Of a stretch of DNA of 64,000 nucleotides, positions 51,909-61,745 are shown piece after piece. The DNA lies in assembly GCF_947497275.1 (NCBI RefSeq), contig NZ_CANMFS010000001.1, forward strand, positions 186,001-250,000, read 5' to 3'. Origin of the DNA: an uncultured Sulfitobacter sp. Lineage in GTDB: Bacteria; Pseudomonadota; Alphaproteobacteria; Rhodobacterales; Rhodobacteraceae. Each line of letters opens with the position of its first letter. The first letter of the stretch is position 1. Made by a program: the position numbers and the translations under genes. Below the pieces are notes generated by a model. The model saw only the letters and a list, made by a program, of their open reading frames with translations, ran no database searches and had not been told where the DNA came from.

Positions 51909-52214
51909 TTATCGCGACGCTTTCTCGGCGACGCCGGACTGCGATTGGCGCTGTGCAAGCTCGGCCAACACATCACCGAGCGGTACATCCCGCGCCGCCA
52001 GCATGACCAGAAGATGATAGAGCACGTCGGCAGCCTCGGATGTCAGCGCCGCCTTGTCGTCGCGCACGGCTTCGATGATCGCCTCGATGGCTTCCTCGCC
52101 GAATTTCTCGGCGCATTTCTCGGGCCCTTTCGCCAAAAGCTGTGCTGTCCAGCTTGAAGCCGGATCGGCGCTCTTGCGCGCGAGAATGGTGGCGTAGAGA
52201 TCGTCGAGCGTCAT
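51909..52214 (-). CDS. hisE: Phosphoribosyl-ATP diphosphatase
   Basis: 101 residues. Hydrolyses phosphoribosyl-ATP to phosphoribosyl-AMP in histidine synthesis. MazG-like helices with metal-binding [19 protein letters not shown] and [20 protein letters not shown]. Its ATG overlaps the hisF stop by 4 bases. Last gene of the his operon here; hisI and hisG are elsewhere. Confidence 0.94.
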   Translation of the reverse strand: MTLDDLYATILARKSADPASSWTAQLLAKGPEKCAEKFGEEAIEAIIEAVRDDKAALTSEAADVLYHLLVMLAARDVPLGDVLAELAQRQSQSGVAEKASR

Positions 52215-52972
52215 GCGAGCCTCATCGGAATACCGGCGTCGGCCATGTGTTGTTTCGCCTGTTGAATGGTGAATTCGCCGAAATGAAAGATCGACGCGGC
52301 CAGAACTGCCGATGCGCCGCCCTTTTTTACCCCTGCCACGAGATGATCGAGCGTTCCGACACCGCCAGAGGCAATCACCGGCATGCTCACCGCGTCCGAA
52401 ATGGCGCGGGTGAGCGGCAGGTTAAAGCCTTGTTTGGTGCCATCGCGGTCCATCGAGGTCAGCAGGATTTCACCGGCGCCTTTTTCCATCATGGTGATGG
52501 CGAATTCGACGGCATCCATACCGGTCGGCTTGCGTCCGCCGTGGGTGAATATCTCCCACCGACCGGGTGCCACCGTCTTGGCGTCGATGGCCGCCACGAT
52601 GCACTGGCTGCCGAACTGGTCGGCGGCGGCGGCGACGACATCCGGGTCGGCCACGGCGGCGGAATTAAAGCTGACCTTGTCCGCGCCCGCGAGCAGAAGC
52701 GCGCGCACGTCTACGGCGGTCCGCACGCCGCCGCCTACGGTCAAAGGGATATAACAATGCTCTGCCGTGCGGCGCACCAGATCGAACATGGTACCGCGGT
52801 TTTCATGGGTCGCGTGGATGTCGAGAAAGCACAGTTCGTCCGCGCCCGCCGCATCATAGGCGATAGCGGCATCGACCGGATCGCCCGCATCCCGCAGGCC
52901 GACGAAATTGACGCCTTTGACCACACGGCCATCGGCGACATCGAGACAGGGGATGATGCGGGTTTTCAGCAT
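52211..52972 (-). CDS. hisF: Imidazole glycerol phosphate synthase subunit HisF
   Basis: 253 residues from ATG 52972. Cyclase subunit that uses ammonia from HisH. TIM barrel with the opening [20 protein letters not shown], catalytic Asp in CLDVADG and a second in AIDAKTV, and phosphate loops VGGGVRT and [12 protein letters not shown]. Starts 49 bases after hisA. Confidence 0.96.
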   Translation of the reverse strand: MLKTRIIPCLDVADGRVVKGVNFVGLRDAGDPVDAAIAYDAAGADELCFLDIHATHENRGTMFDLVRRTAEHCYIPLTVGGGVRTAVDVRALLLAGADKVSFNSAAVADPDVVAAAADQFGSQCIVAAIDAKTVAPGRWEIFTHGGRKPTGMDAVEFAITMMEKGAGEILLTSMDRDGTKQGFNLPLTRAISDAVSMPVIASGGVGTLDHLVAGVKKGGASAVLAASIFHFGEFTIQQAKQHMADAGIPMRLA

Positions 52973-53021
52973 GTCAGTGGTGTAATCCGGTGGCCCGCGC
53001 GTGGCAAGCGGGGGCAGGGGG

Positions 53022-53741
53022 CTAGGTGCGCAACGCGTCCAGCGCGGCCCGCAGATCAATTGCTCCATCGTAAAGCGCGCGGCCCGAGATTGCACCGTCT
53101 ATCACGCCGGTCGCCTTTAGCGCGTGGAGATCATCGAGCGAGGACACCCCGCCGGACGCGATCACCGGGATCGACACGGCGCGCGCCAGATCGGCAGTCG
53201 CAGCGACGTTCGGGCCGCCCATCGCACCATCACGCAGGATGTCGGTATAAATGATCGCGGCGACGCCTGCATCTTCGAAGGACTTCGCGAGATCGGTTGC
53301 CATCACCCCGGTTTCTTCAGCCCACCCCTTGGTGGCGACACGTCCGCCCCGCGCGTCGATGCCTACGGCGACCTGACCGGGAAACGCGCGCGCCGCGTCG
53401 CGCACCAGATCGGGGTTTTCCACCGCCACCGTGCCCAGGATCACCCGCGCAAGGCCCTTGTCGAGCCACCGTTCGATCGTGGCCATGTCACGGATGCCAC
53501 CGCCCAACTGCGCAGGCACTTTGCAGGCCTTCAGGATCGCCTCGACCGGTGCGGCATTGACGGGGGTACCTGCAAACGCGCCGTTGAGATCAACAAGATG
53601 CAGCCAATCACAGCCCGCAGCCACGAATTCAAGCGCCTGCGCGGCAGGATCGTCGTTGAACACGGTCGAACGCTCCATATCGCCGTGCACAAGCCGCACG
53701 GCCTGACCGTCTTTGAGATCAATTGCGGGGTAGAGGATCAT
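53022..53741 (-). CDS. hisA: ProFAR isomerase HisA
   Basis: 239 residues from ATG 53741 (an ATG three codons upstream is possible). Isomerises phosphoribosylformimino-AICAR phosphate. TIM barrel with [35 protein letters not shown], the catalytic Asp in VGIDARGG and [12 protein letters not shown]. Lies 343 bases from hisH, an unusually wide gap for this operon. Confidence 0.95.
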   Translation of the reverse strand: MILYPAIDLKDGQAVRLVHGDMERSTVFNDDPAAQALEFVAAGCDWLHLVDLNGAFAGTPVNAAPVEAILKACKVPAQLGGGIRDMATIERWLDKGLARVILGTVAVENPDLVRDAARAFPGQVAVGIDARGGRVATKGWAEETGVMATDLAKSFEDAGVAAIIYTDILRDGAMGGPNVAATADLARAVSIPVIASGGVSSLDDLHALKATGVIDGAISGRALYDGAIDLRAALDALRT

Positions 53742-54084
53742 GCGGGGCATCCTTTGCAGACTGTTGCGGGGAGGTTTTGCACGGAAATCGGTAATGTGCA
53801 ACGCGAGCCTGACTTGTCGGAAGTGGAGAACCGATATAGCGGCTCTCATGTGCTGTTTATGAGCGGCGCAGGCAGAAGTCCCACCCGGATTGTGCCAAAG
53901 CCCGCCCGATGTGACCGGATCGGTCGTGCCTGCTCGAACAAGGCTTCACAGTGCTGTCATGATAGGTCTGGGCACCGTCGGACGAAGGGATGCGCGAGGC
54001 GCGTGTGGTGTAACGGGGTAACATCCCGCAAATACGTCCGTGTGACGGTCACGCCGGTCGTGAAGAGGTTTGGCAGAAGCTGCG
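53742..54084. other. 343-base gap inside the histidine gene cluster
   Basis: Separates hisH from hisA. No start-to-stop frame of interest on either strand and no terminator seen. A lost gene is possible, but nothing recognisable remains. A promoter for hisAFE may lie here. Confidence 0.4.
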
Positions 54085-54723
54085 CTAGGGGGTCCAGCGC
54101 AGAAAGTTCGCGATCATGCGCAGGCCGGTGGTCTGGCTTTTCTCGGGGTGGAATTGCATCCCGATCATATTGTCACGGCCGATCACGGCGGTCACATCCG
54201 TCGCGTACTCAACATGGGCCAGCCTCTCGCCAGGGGTGGCGACCTCCATGTGATAGCTGTGCACGAAATAGGTGTGATCGCCGGTCTTGATCCCGTCGAA
54301 AACCGGATGCGGCACATCGATGACCAGATCGTTCCAGCCCATGTGAGGTACTTTCAGCGCCGGATCGGAAGGAACGATGCGTGTCACGTCGCCCGCGATC
54401 CAGCCAAGCCCGTCCGTCAGCGTATACTCATGGCCCCGGCTCGCTATCAGCTGCATGCCGACGCAGATGCCGAGAAAAGGGCGCCCCTTGACCTCGACGG
54501 CCTCGACCATCGCCGCGTACAGCCCACTATGGCCCTTCAGTGCTGCCATGCACGCAGGAAAAGCACCGTCTCCCGGCAAAACGACGCGGTCGGCGGAGGC
54601 CAGCACATCGGCGTCCCCGGTCACGACAACATCACCCGCGCCGACCTCGCGCGCCATCCGCTCGAACGCCTTGTGCGCCGAGTGCAGATTGCCGCTTTCA
54701 TAGTCGATAATCGCGGTCAGCAC
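54085..54723 (-). CDS. hisH: Imidazole glycerol phosphate synthase glutaminase HisH
   Basis: 212 residues from GTG 54723, giving the standard start (M)LTAIIDYESGNLHSAHKAF; only 1 base separates it from the hisB stop. Class I glutaminase: nucleophile Cys in PFLGICVGMQL, His and Glu in QFHPEKSQ near the end. Supplies ammonia to HisF. Confidence 0.95.
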   Translation of the reverse strand: MLTAIIDYESGNLHSAHKAFERMAREVGAGDVVVTGDADVLASADRVVLPGDGAFPACMAALKGHSGLYAAMVEAVEVKGRPFLGICVGMQLIASRGHEYTLTDGLGWIAGDVTRIVPSDPALKVPHMGWNDLVIDVPHPVFDGIKTGDHTYFVHSYHMEVATPGERLAHVEYATDVTAVIGRDNMIGMQFHPEKSQTTGLRMIANFLRWTP

Positions 54724-54724
54724 G

Positions 54725-55312
54725 CTAAAGTGCGCCTTTGGTCGACGGTATCGCATCCGCCTTGCGCGGATCGGTTTCAAGCGCGCCGCGCAGCGCCCGC
54801 GCTACAGCCTTGAACGCCGCCTCGGCGATGTGGTGGCTGTTGAGGCCGTGCAATTGATCCATGTGCAGCGTGATACCGCCATGGGTAGAAAACGCCTGAA
54901 AGAACTCACGCACCAGCTCGGTGTCGAACGCGCCGATCCTGGATGTCGGCAGATTGACGTTCCAGACAAGGAAAGGCCGCCCCGACAGATCGAGTGCCGC
55001 CCGCACCAACGCGTCGTCCATCGGCAGCAGGCACGCGCCATAGCGCACGATGCCGCGCTTGTCGCCCATCGCAAGCGCCAGCGCCTGACCGATGGCGATG
55101 CCCACATCCTCGACAGTGTGATGATCGTCAATGTGCAGATCGCCCTCGCAGCGCACCGTCATGTCGATCAACGCATGGCGCGACAACTGATCGAGCATAT
55201 GATCGAAAAAGCCGACACCGGTCTTGTTATCGTAAACGCCCGACCCGTCGATGTTGATCTCGACGCTGATGTCTGTTTCGGCCGTCTGGCGAGTGATCTT
55301 GGCGGTGCGCAT
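54725..55312 (-). CDS. hisB: Imidazoleglycerol-phosphate dehydratase
   Basis: 195 residues from ATG 55312, the monofunctional form without the phosphatase domain. Duplicated metal-binding motifs [14 protein letters not shown] and [18 protein letters not shown], with [19 protein letters not shown] near the N-terminus. First gene of the minus-strand his cluster. Confidence 0.96.
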   Translation of the reverse strand: MRTAKITRQTAETDISVEINIDGSGVYDNKTGVGFFDHMLDQLSRHALIDMTVRCEGDLHIDDHHTVEDVGIAIGQALALAMGDKRGIVRYGACLLPMDDALVRAALDLSGRPFLVWNVNLPTSRIGAFDTELVREFFQAFSTHGGITLHMDQLHGLNSHHIAEAAFKAVARALRGALETDPRKADAIPSTKGAL

Positions 55313-55438
55313 GTGGACATTCCGTAACTGTTCGGCGTCTTTATAACAGCGCGCGGAGGTGCAGCAAGACACGATCAGGGATTGCGGCGCCTCGGTGGTT
55401 CGTGCCAGCCTTGCTGCAAACCCGTCAGGAGGCCGCCC

Positions 55439-55678
55439 ATGAGCACATGCGTATTTATCCAGATCAGGTGCCGCCCCGGCACGACCTACCGTGTAGCCGA
55501 GGCCATCGCCCTGCGCGAGATCCATTCAGAGCTCTATTCGACCTCCGGCGATTTCGATCTGTTGATGAAGGTCTATATCCCCAAAGGCGAGGATGTCGGT
55601 GTTTATATCAATGACAATCTGCTGGACATCGAGGGCATAGAACGGTCGTTGACCACCATGACGTTCAAGGTCTTTTGA
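55439..55678 (+). CDS. Stand-alone Lrp/AsnC ligand-binding (RAM) domain protein
   Basis: 79 residues from ATG 55439, preceded by AGGAGG. It is only the effector domain of an Lrp protein ([55 protein letters not shown]) with no DNA-binding part. Such short RAM proteins form oligomers and may sense amino acids or modulate full-length Lrp proteins. Its TGA overlaps the ATG of the next gene, so they are coupled. Divergent from hisB. Confidence 0.9.
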   Translation: MSTCVFIQIRCRPGTTYRVAEAIALREIHSELYSTSGDFDLLMKVYIPKGEDVGVYINDNLLDIEGIERSLTTMTFKVF

Positions 55679-56031
55679 TGCGTTTTATGATCGTATCGTG
55701 CATGTGGTTGCTGTCGGTCGCCGCGCCGTCGGCTGCGGTTACGCCAGTGGGTCAGCGTGTCTACGAAGGCGAGGAAGCCGCCGCGATCCGCTGCGCGAAC
55801 ATGATGGCGCTGACGGGGGTTACGCTGCACCGTGCGGGTATGATGAGCCGCGCGGAAAAGGAGATTTTGCTGGGTATCAGTTTTCTGATTCTCGATCGGC
55901 ATGTCAGCGGCAACTGGACCGAGAAGAAACGTGCGATGGAGGTGATGCGTGACCGCCGCAGCCTCGACGAGACGTTGGAGGACTACCAGCGCAATGCACC
56001 GCGATGCCTGGAGCGTTTTTCGATAAACTGA
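55678..56031 (+). CDS. Small secreted protein of unknown function
   Basis: 117 residues, translationally coupled to the RAM-domain gene (TGATG). A signal peptide covers about 20 residues (MIVSCMWLLSVAAPSAAV). The mature part has two cysteines (IRCANMM and PRCLERF) that could form a disulfide, a hydrophobic helix MSRAEKEILLGISFLILDRH and a charged C-terminus. No family recognised. Coupling to an Lrp effector domain is unusual and unexplained. Confidence 0.68.
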   Translation: MRFMIVSCMWLLSVAAPSAAVTPVGQRVYEGEEAAAIRCANMMALTGVTLHRAGMMSRAEKEILLGISFLILDRHVSGNWTEKKRAMEVMRDRRSLDETLEDYQRNAPRCLERFSIN

Positions 56032-56735
56032 ATCCGACCGTGCCTACCGGTGGTGCGCTAAGCGACCTCAAATGCACATGGGGTCGAACTGGGCAGCATC
56101 GTGATCCACCCGGCTGCCGGCAGCGGCACCGGTACGATACCGTCGTGCAGTTCGACAGCCCTGCCGGTAACTCGGAGTGGCCTGTCTTGGCTTGCGAATT
56201 TGTCGGCCAGCGTCCGGATATGGCGGCCGGGGTCGCTGTTCCTGCCATGATCTTGCAGTGCACGACCGCCTTGAACCGATCCTCGCACAGTGGATCAAAG
56301 CGGACATGTGCGATGCCGCTCATCGCTTCAGGTATCGCGCACACCGATGCGATGTAGGCGCGGCCTTCGGCGCTTTTTTCTCCGAAGTATCGAACCATGG
56401 GAATTTCGTAGGCCTGCAGGTCGCCTGCATCAGCGCGCGGGTCCACTAGCCTGCACCGTCACCCTCGATCGCGCGGGGCGTGTCGAACACGGCTTCGGGG
56501 TCTTGCCGGAAGTGGCGGGCCGCTACGCGGTGAATAAAGAACCCTTCGCCGTGGACGTCCGGGGTGCCCCTGTTTTCCGCCATGAGCAGCACTGCGTCCT
56601 CTAGCGTTCCCGCGAACCATATTCCTTGGGGGCCCACGATGCCTATACGGCGGCACTGCTCACCCAGACAGCTGCGCATAAACTGAGCGTGCACGAAGTA
56701 GCGATCTCAGACGGCACAACTTGCGTTACCCGAAC
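56032..56735 (-). pseudogene. Probable decayed gene of unknown family
   Basis: On the minus strand one frame from about 56694 reads VHAQFMRSCLGEQCRRIGIV, GPQGIWFAGTLEDAVLLMAE, NRGTPDVHGEGFFIHRVAAR and stops at a TAG at 56446-56448; the next frame continues YEIPMVRYFGEKSAEGRAYI, ASVCAIPEAMSGIAHVRFDP, LCEDRFKAVVHCKIMAG. Both parts look like real protein, cysteine-bearing and probably exported, joined by a one-base shift. After about 56240 the reading loses protein character. No start site upstream. Confidence 0.4.
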
Positions 56736-56861
56736 TAAGGATTGGTGAACTTGTCATCCTGTTAAACACGCAATTTGATTCTGTGCTGGGCGGTGCTGCG
56801 CATACAGAATGTCGCGCCGCAAACACGCGCCGCTTGCAATCCCAGCGCACCCTATAATCCC

Positions 56862-56888
56862 AAACAAAAAGGCCGCCCGAAGGCGGCC
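56862..56888 (-). terminator. Terminator of tRNA-Gly
   Basis: Read on the minus strand: GGCCGCC, loop TTCG, GGCGGCC, then five T. A second perfect hairpin, AACTAAC / GTTAGTT (56896-56916), lies between it and the tRNA. Confidence 0.88.
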
Positions 56889-56920
56889 TCATTGTAACTA
56901 ACCGGGTTCGTTAGTTTATT

Positions 56921-56995
56921 TGGAGCGGGCGAGGCGATTCGAACGCCCGACCCTAACCTTGGCAAGGTTATGCTCTACCCCTGAGCTACGCCCGC
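56921..56995 (-). tRNA. tRNA-Gly (anticodon GCC)
   Basis: 75 bases including encoded CCA, minus strand. Acceptor GCGGGCG / CGCCCGC, D arm TAGCTCAGGGGTAGAGC, anticodon arm AACCT-TGCCAAG-GTT with GCC, T arm CGGGCGTTCGAATCGCCTCG, discriminator T. Confidence 0.97.
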
Positions 56996-57101
56996 ATCCC
57001 GTTAGTGGGGCTGATTTAGCTGTCCGTGCCTGAAGCCGCAAGTGCTATTTCGATGAATATGAAAAAAATTCGCATCTCAGGCAGGGGCCGATGCGGTCGG
57101 T

Positions 57102-58127
57102 TCAGGATTCGGATTTTCCGAGCGCAAGCGGCAGGTATCCGGCGAATTTTTCGTCTAGGTATCCTTTGATCTGCGCAACCGTCTCGGGAGGCAGCTGGTC
57201 GAGCGACTGAATGCAGCCGAACAGCGGACCGTCATCGGACAGCTGTCGCAGCCCGTCTGCGGCATCCAAGAATGATTTGGGGTGTAGATACACCATGTCG
57301 GGCGGACCGACAAAAGGTGCGCCGTATTGCATGATTTCGATCATATTACCTAGGGTGATCGCATTGTGACGTGAGTGGTGGCGGAAACGATGCTCTAGTT
57401 GTTCCACCAGAACATCGGGGTGTTTTGCGTAGAAATCCCGCAAAGTGCTACGGCGCATGGGGCGTGGGCTGTGATAGGTGCGCACGTATGTGTTCGACGC
57501 ACCGGCCAGCCTCGCTCCTTTGGATTGCGCCAGCTCAAATCCAGGCGACGGTGCAGACAAAAATCCAAAGCGGTCGCTCAGAATTGCACGCAGGCCCAGC
57601 AACCGGTGGCGCAGCTTGTGGCTGCGCATAGCACCACGGACCACGGGCAGACCGTCGTCGGTAAAGAATGTTCGGCGGTCGCAGGGACCGTTGAGGTAGA
57701 AATCGTCGTTCAGAAAGATATAGTTTTCGGCAAGTCCCTCAATGTTCCACAGCATGGCTTCGATCGACGAAGAAGCGAAGGTGGGCAGGCATGCCGCATA
57801 TTCGCCGAACATGTCGCGGTGATCGACGATACGCAGCCGGGACGCGTCACAGATGCCCGCCCGGATCATGTCGTCGACCACGGCGGGGCGCTGGGCGTCG
57901 GTCACGATCCATATGCAGCGCAGGAACGGTGCGTTCTGAAGCAGGGAGGCAATGCACCATCTGATCTCGCCCTGTTCGTCAAAACGGGTTGCGTCCGTCG
58001 CTTTGGCATGTGCGGCTGGGCTGTTACCGGCACCATCGTGCCATTTCTCGCGTTTCGCACGGTGCACCGGATCGCCGCCATCGACCCAGGTGATGACGGC
58101 ATCGACCGGTTGTGCACCTTTCTGCAC
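57102..58127 (-). CDS. Stealth family sugar-phosphate transferase
   Basis: 341 residues from GTG 58127, which shares one base with the pyruvate carboxylase stop. The stealth signatures are present: CR1 VDAVITWVDGGDPVH at residues 8-22, CR2 RFDEQGEIRWCIASLLQNAP through VTDAQRPAVV and the acidic ENYIFLNDDFYLNGPC, then CR3/CR4-like HSPRPMRRSTL and FLDAADGLRQL. Stealth enzymes make phosphodiester links in capsules and related glycans. Placement right after pyc is odd; the nearest other capsule genes are about 42 kb away in this window. Confidence 0.92.
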   Translation of the reverse strand: MQKGAQPVDAVITWVDGGDPVHRAKREKWHDGAGNSPAAHAKATDATRFDEQGEIRWCIASLLQNAPFLRCIWIVTDAQRPAVVDDMIRAGICDASRLRIVDHRDMFGEYAACLPTFASSSIEAMLWNIEGLAENYIFLNDDFYLNGPCDRRTFFTDDGLPVVRGAMRSHKLRHRLLGLRAILSDRFGFLSAPSPGFELAQSKGARLAGASNTYVRTYHSPRPMRRSTLRDFYAKHPDVLVEQLEHRFRHHSRHNAITLGNMIEIMQYGAPFVGPPDMVYLHPKSFLDAADGLRQLSDDGPLFGCIQSLDQLPPETVAQIKGYLDEKFAGYLPLALGKSES

Positions 58128-61100
58128 TATTCGAGTTCCACCAGTAGATCCTTCGCGTCGATCTGACCGCCGGGCTGGATGTGGACCGCCTTGACGACGG
58201 CGTCGCGCTCTGCATGGATCCCGGTTTCCATTTTCATCGCCTCGATGGTCAGCAATAGATCGCCCTGCTTCACGCGGGCACCGACCACCGCGCCGACCGA
58301 TGCAACGACACCCGGCATCGGTGCGCCGATGTGATCCGGGTTGCCGGGTTCTGCCTTGGGGCGCTGGTTTGTGGTCGCTTTGACCAGACGGTTGGGCACA
58401 CGGATCACACGAGGTTGCCCGTTAAGTTCGAAGAACACCTTGACCTCGCCGTCTTCCATCGTTTCGCCGATGGCCTGAAGGCGGATCTCCAGCGTCTTAC
58501 CGGGATCAATTTCGGCCGAGATCTCGTCGCCCGGCTCCATACCATAGAAAAAAACCGGCGTCGGAAGGGTCCGGACCGGTCCGTACATCTGGTGGCGGCC
58601 CATGTAGTCGAGGAAAACCTTGGGATACATCAGATAGCCCGCCAGATCGTCGTCCTCAATGGTCATGCCGTCTAACTGTTCGGACAATTCCTTGCGCGTC
58701 GCTTCCAGATCAATCGGTGCGAGATGCTTGCCGGGGCGTTCGGTATTGGGTGTCTCGCCCTTCAGGACCTTTTGCACGATGCCGTCCGGGAACCCGTCGG
58801 GCGGCTGGCCCAGATTGCCGCGCATCATGTCGATGACGCTGTCGGGGAAGGAGACGTCGGTATCGGGGTCCTCGACCTGCGCGCGGGTCAGACCCTGCGA
58901 TACCATCATAAGCGCCATGTCGCCGACCACTTTCGACGATGGCGTCACCTTGACGATATCACCGAACATCTGGTTCACGTCGCGGTAGGTGCGCGCGACT
59001 TCGGGCCAGCGGTCTTCAAGCCCGAGGCTTGCCGCCTGCGCCTTGAGATTGGTGAACTGACCGCCGGGCATCTCGTGCAGATACACCTCGGAGGATGGCG
59101 CCTGCATGCCTGTCTCGAAGGCGAGATACTGATGACGTACTTCTTCCCAATAGTCCGAGATTTCCCGCACGGCCGTGATATCCAGCCCGCTGTCGCGGTC
59201 GGTGTGGCGCAGCGCCTCGACGACGGATCCAAGCGTTGCCTGCGAGGTATTCCCCGAAAACGCGTCCATTGCGCAATCGACGGCATCGACGCCCGCTTCG
59301 CTCGCCGCAAGGATCGTGGCACAGGCGATGCCGGCGGTGTCATGGGTGTGGAAATGGATCGGCAGGCCGACCTCGGATTTCAGTGCACGTACAAGCTGGC
59401 GCGCCTGTGCGGGCTTGAGCAGGCCGGCCATGTCCTTGAGCCCCAGCACATGCGCGCCTGCGGCTTTCAGATCCTTTCCCATCGAAACGTAGTATTTCAG
59501 ATCGTATTTTGCCCGGTCCGGATCGAAGATGTCGCCGGTATAGCAGATCGTGCCTTCGCAGATCTTGCCGCTCTCGATCACTGCGTCCATCGCAACGCGC
59601 ATGTTTTCCACCCAGTTTAGGCTGTCGAACACGCGAAACACATCAACGCCGTTCGTGGCGGCGGTGCGCACGAACTGTTGGACGACGTTGTCGGGATAGT
59701 TGGTGTAGCCCACGCCGTTAGAGGCGCGCAAAAGCATCTGCGTCATGACGTTCGGCATCCGCTCGCGAATGTCGCGCAGGCGCTGCCAGGGACATTCCTG
59801 CAAGAACCGGTAGGCCACATCGAAGGTCGCACCGCCCCAGCATTCGACCGAAAACAGCGTCGGCAGATTCGCGGCGTAGGCGGGCGCCACCTTGATCATG
59901 TCGTGACTGCGCATGCGGGTCGCCAGAAGGCTCTGGTGGCCATCGCGCATCGTGGTGTCGGTGATCAGAAGCTGGCGTTGCTGGCCCATCCAGTCGGCCA
60001 CGGCCTGCGGTCCTTTTTGCTCCAGCAGGTTGCGCGTACCCATCTGCGGCTCTGAACGTGCAGCAGGCGGCACCGGCGCGCGATGTGCGGCGGCGGGCAG
60101 CGGCTTGTCCTTCGTTTCCGGATGGCCGTTTACCGTGATGTCGGCAATGTAGGTCAGCACCTTGGTGCCCCGGTCACGGCGCGCCTTGAAGGTGAACAGC
60201 TCCGGTGTCTCGTCGATGAATTTGGTATGATAGGTATTGTTCAGAAACGTCGGATGTTTCAGCAGGTTCTCGACGAAGGAAATGTTCGTCGAGACACCGC
60301 GGATGCGGAACTCGCGCAGGGCGCGGTCCATTCGCGCGATTGCCATTTCGGGGGTCGGTGCCTTTGCTGTCACCTTGGTCAGCAGGCTGTCGTAGTAGCG
60401 CGTGATGACCCCGCCCGCATAGGCTGTGCCGCCGTCGAGCCGGATGCCCATGCCCGTAGCCGAGCGGTAAGCGGTGATGCGACCGTAATCGGGGATAAAG
60501 TTATTTTGCGGATCCTCGGTGGTGATGCGGGTTTGCAGCGCGTGACCGTTCAGGGTGATATCGTCCTGTGAGGCCTTGCCGGTGGCCTCCTGAATGGTCT
60601 TGCCTTCGGCGATCAGGATCTGCGCCCTGACAATGTCGATGCCGGTGACTTCCTCGGTCACGGTGTGTTCGACCTGAACGCGGGGATTAACCTCGATAAA
60701 GTAGAATTTGTCGTCCGCCATATCCATCAGGAACTCAACGGTGCCCGCACATTCGTAATTGACGTGGGCGCAGATCCTGCGGCCCAAATCGCAGACCTCG
60801 GCGCGCTGGGCGTCGGTGAGATAGGGGGCGGGAGCGCGCTCAACCACTTTCTGGTTGCGCCGCTGGACGGAACAGTCCCGTTCGAACAGGTGGTAGATCT
60901 CGCCGTGCGTATCGCCGAGGATCTGAACCTCTACGTGCCGCGCCTTCTGGATCATCTTCTCAAGATAGCCCTCGCCATTGCCGAACGCGGCTTCGGCCTC
61001 GCGCCGGCCCTCGCGGACTTTCTCGGCCAGCTCGTCCTCGCTCATGATCGGGCGCATCCCGCGTCCGCCCCCACCCCATGACGCCTTGAGCATGAGGGGA

Positions 61101-61567
61101 TAGCCGACATCGGCGGCTTCCTTCTTGATCGCCTCCATATCGTCGCCCAACACTTCTGTCGCAGGGATCACCGGCACACCGGCTTCCATCGCCACACGTC
61201 GCGCCGACGCCTTGTCACCCAGCTTGCGCATTGTTTCGGCCCGGGGTCCGATGAAGGTGATGCCGTTCTGCGCGCAAGCGTCCACGAAATCTGGGTTCTC
61301 CGACAGCAGACCATAGCCGGGGTGGATCGCATCAGCGCCGGATGCCTTCGCCACGCGGATCATCTCGTCAATGCTCAGATAGGCGGCAACCGGTCCCAGA
61401 TCCTTGCCGATCCGGTACGCCTCGTCCGCCTTGAACCGGTGCAGCCCCAGCTTGTCTTCCTCCGCGAAGACAGCGACCGTTTTCTTGCCCATCTCGTTGG
61501 CAGCGCGCATGATGCGGATGGCGATTTCGCCGCGGTTGGCAATGAGGATCTTGTTGAAATCTGTCAT
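58127..61567 (-). CDS. pyc: Pyruvate carboxylase
   Basis: 1146 residues from ATG 61567 (MTDFNKILIANRGEIAIRIM). Biotin enzyme that carboxylates pyruvate to oxaloacetate. Order: biotin carboxylase (1-460, ATP loop with ASWGGGGRGMRPI and VEVNPRVQVEHTVTEEVTG-type ends), carboxyltransferase barrel (about 530-820, RDGHQSLLATRMRSHDM), allosteric region and a C-terminal biotinyl domain with EAMKMETG carrying the biotin lysine near residue 1112. A full-length single-chain form. Followed by the stealth gene with one base overlap. Confidence 0.97.
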   Translation of the reverse strand: MTDFNKILIANRGEIAIRIMRAANEMGKKTVAVFAEEDKLGLHRFKADEAYRIGKDLGPVAAYLSIDEMIRVAKASGADAIHPGYGLLSENPDFVDACAQNGITFIGPRAETMRKLGDKASARRVAMEAGVPVIPATEVLGDDMEAIKKEAADVGYPLMLKASWGGGGRGMRPIMSEDELAEKVREGRREAEAAFGNGEGYLEKMIQKARHVEVQILGDTHGEIYHLFERDCSVQRRNQKVVERAPAPYLTDAQRAEVCDLGRRICAHVNYECAGTVEFLMDMADDKFYFIEVNPRVQVEHTVTEEVTGIDIVRAQILIAEGKTIQEATGKASQDDITLNGHALQTRITTEDPQNNFIPDYGRITAYRSATGMGIRLDGGTAYAGGVITRYYDSLLTKVTAKAPTPEMAIARMDRALREFRIRGVSTNISFVENLLKHPTFLNNTYHTKFIDETPELFTFKARRDRGTKVLTYIADITVNGHPETKDKPLPAAAHRAPVPPAARSEPQMGTRNLLEQKGPQAVADWMGQQRQLLITDTTMRDGHQSLLATRMRSHDMIKVAPAYAANLPTLFSVECWGGATFDVAYRFLQECPWQRLRDIRERMPNVMTQMLLRASNGVGYTNYPDNVVQQFVRTAATNGVDVFRVFDSLNWVENMRVAMDAVIESGKICEGTICYTGDIFDPDRAKYDLKYYVSMGKDLKAAGAHVLGLKDMAGLLKPAQARQLVRALKSEVGLPIHFHTHDTAGIACATILAASEAGVDAVDCAMDAFSGNTSQATLGSVVEALRHTDRDSGLDITAVREISDYWEEVRHQYLAFETGMQAPSSEVYLHEMPGGQFTNLKAQAASLGLEDRWPEVARTYRDVNQMFGDIVKVTPSSKVVGDMALMMVSQGLTRAQVEDPDTDVSFPDSVIDMMRGNLGQPPDGFPDGIVQKVLKGETPNTERPGKHLAPIDLEATRKELSEQLDGMTIEDDDLAGYLMYPKVFLDYMGRHQMYGPVRTLPTPVFFYGMEPGDEISAEIDPGKTLEIRLQAIGETMEDGEVKVFFELNGQPRVIRVPNRLVKATTNQRPKAEPGNPDHIGAPMPGVVASVGAVVGARVKQGDLLLTIEAMKMETGIHAERDAVVKAVHIQPGGQIDAKDLLVELE

Positions 61568-61745
61568 GGGTAGGTGCCTTTGCGCTATCAGCGGGAATGC
61601 CAATGTGTAAGCGGAACCGCCGTGCTGCTGCAATGCGGTAGACCGGGAAGGGACATTGTTTTAGGCACCGGATGCACCTGCATGCCTGTTTTCTTGCCAA
61701 TCGCGGGCGGATCCGACCGCATCGCGATCGTTCCCGATGCGGTGT

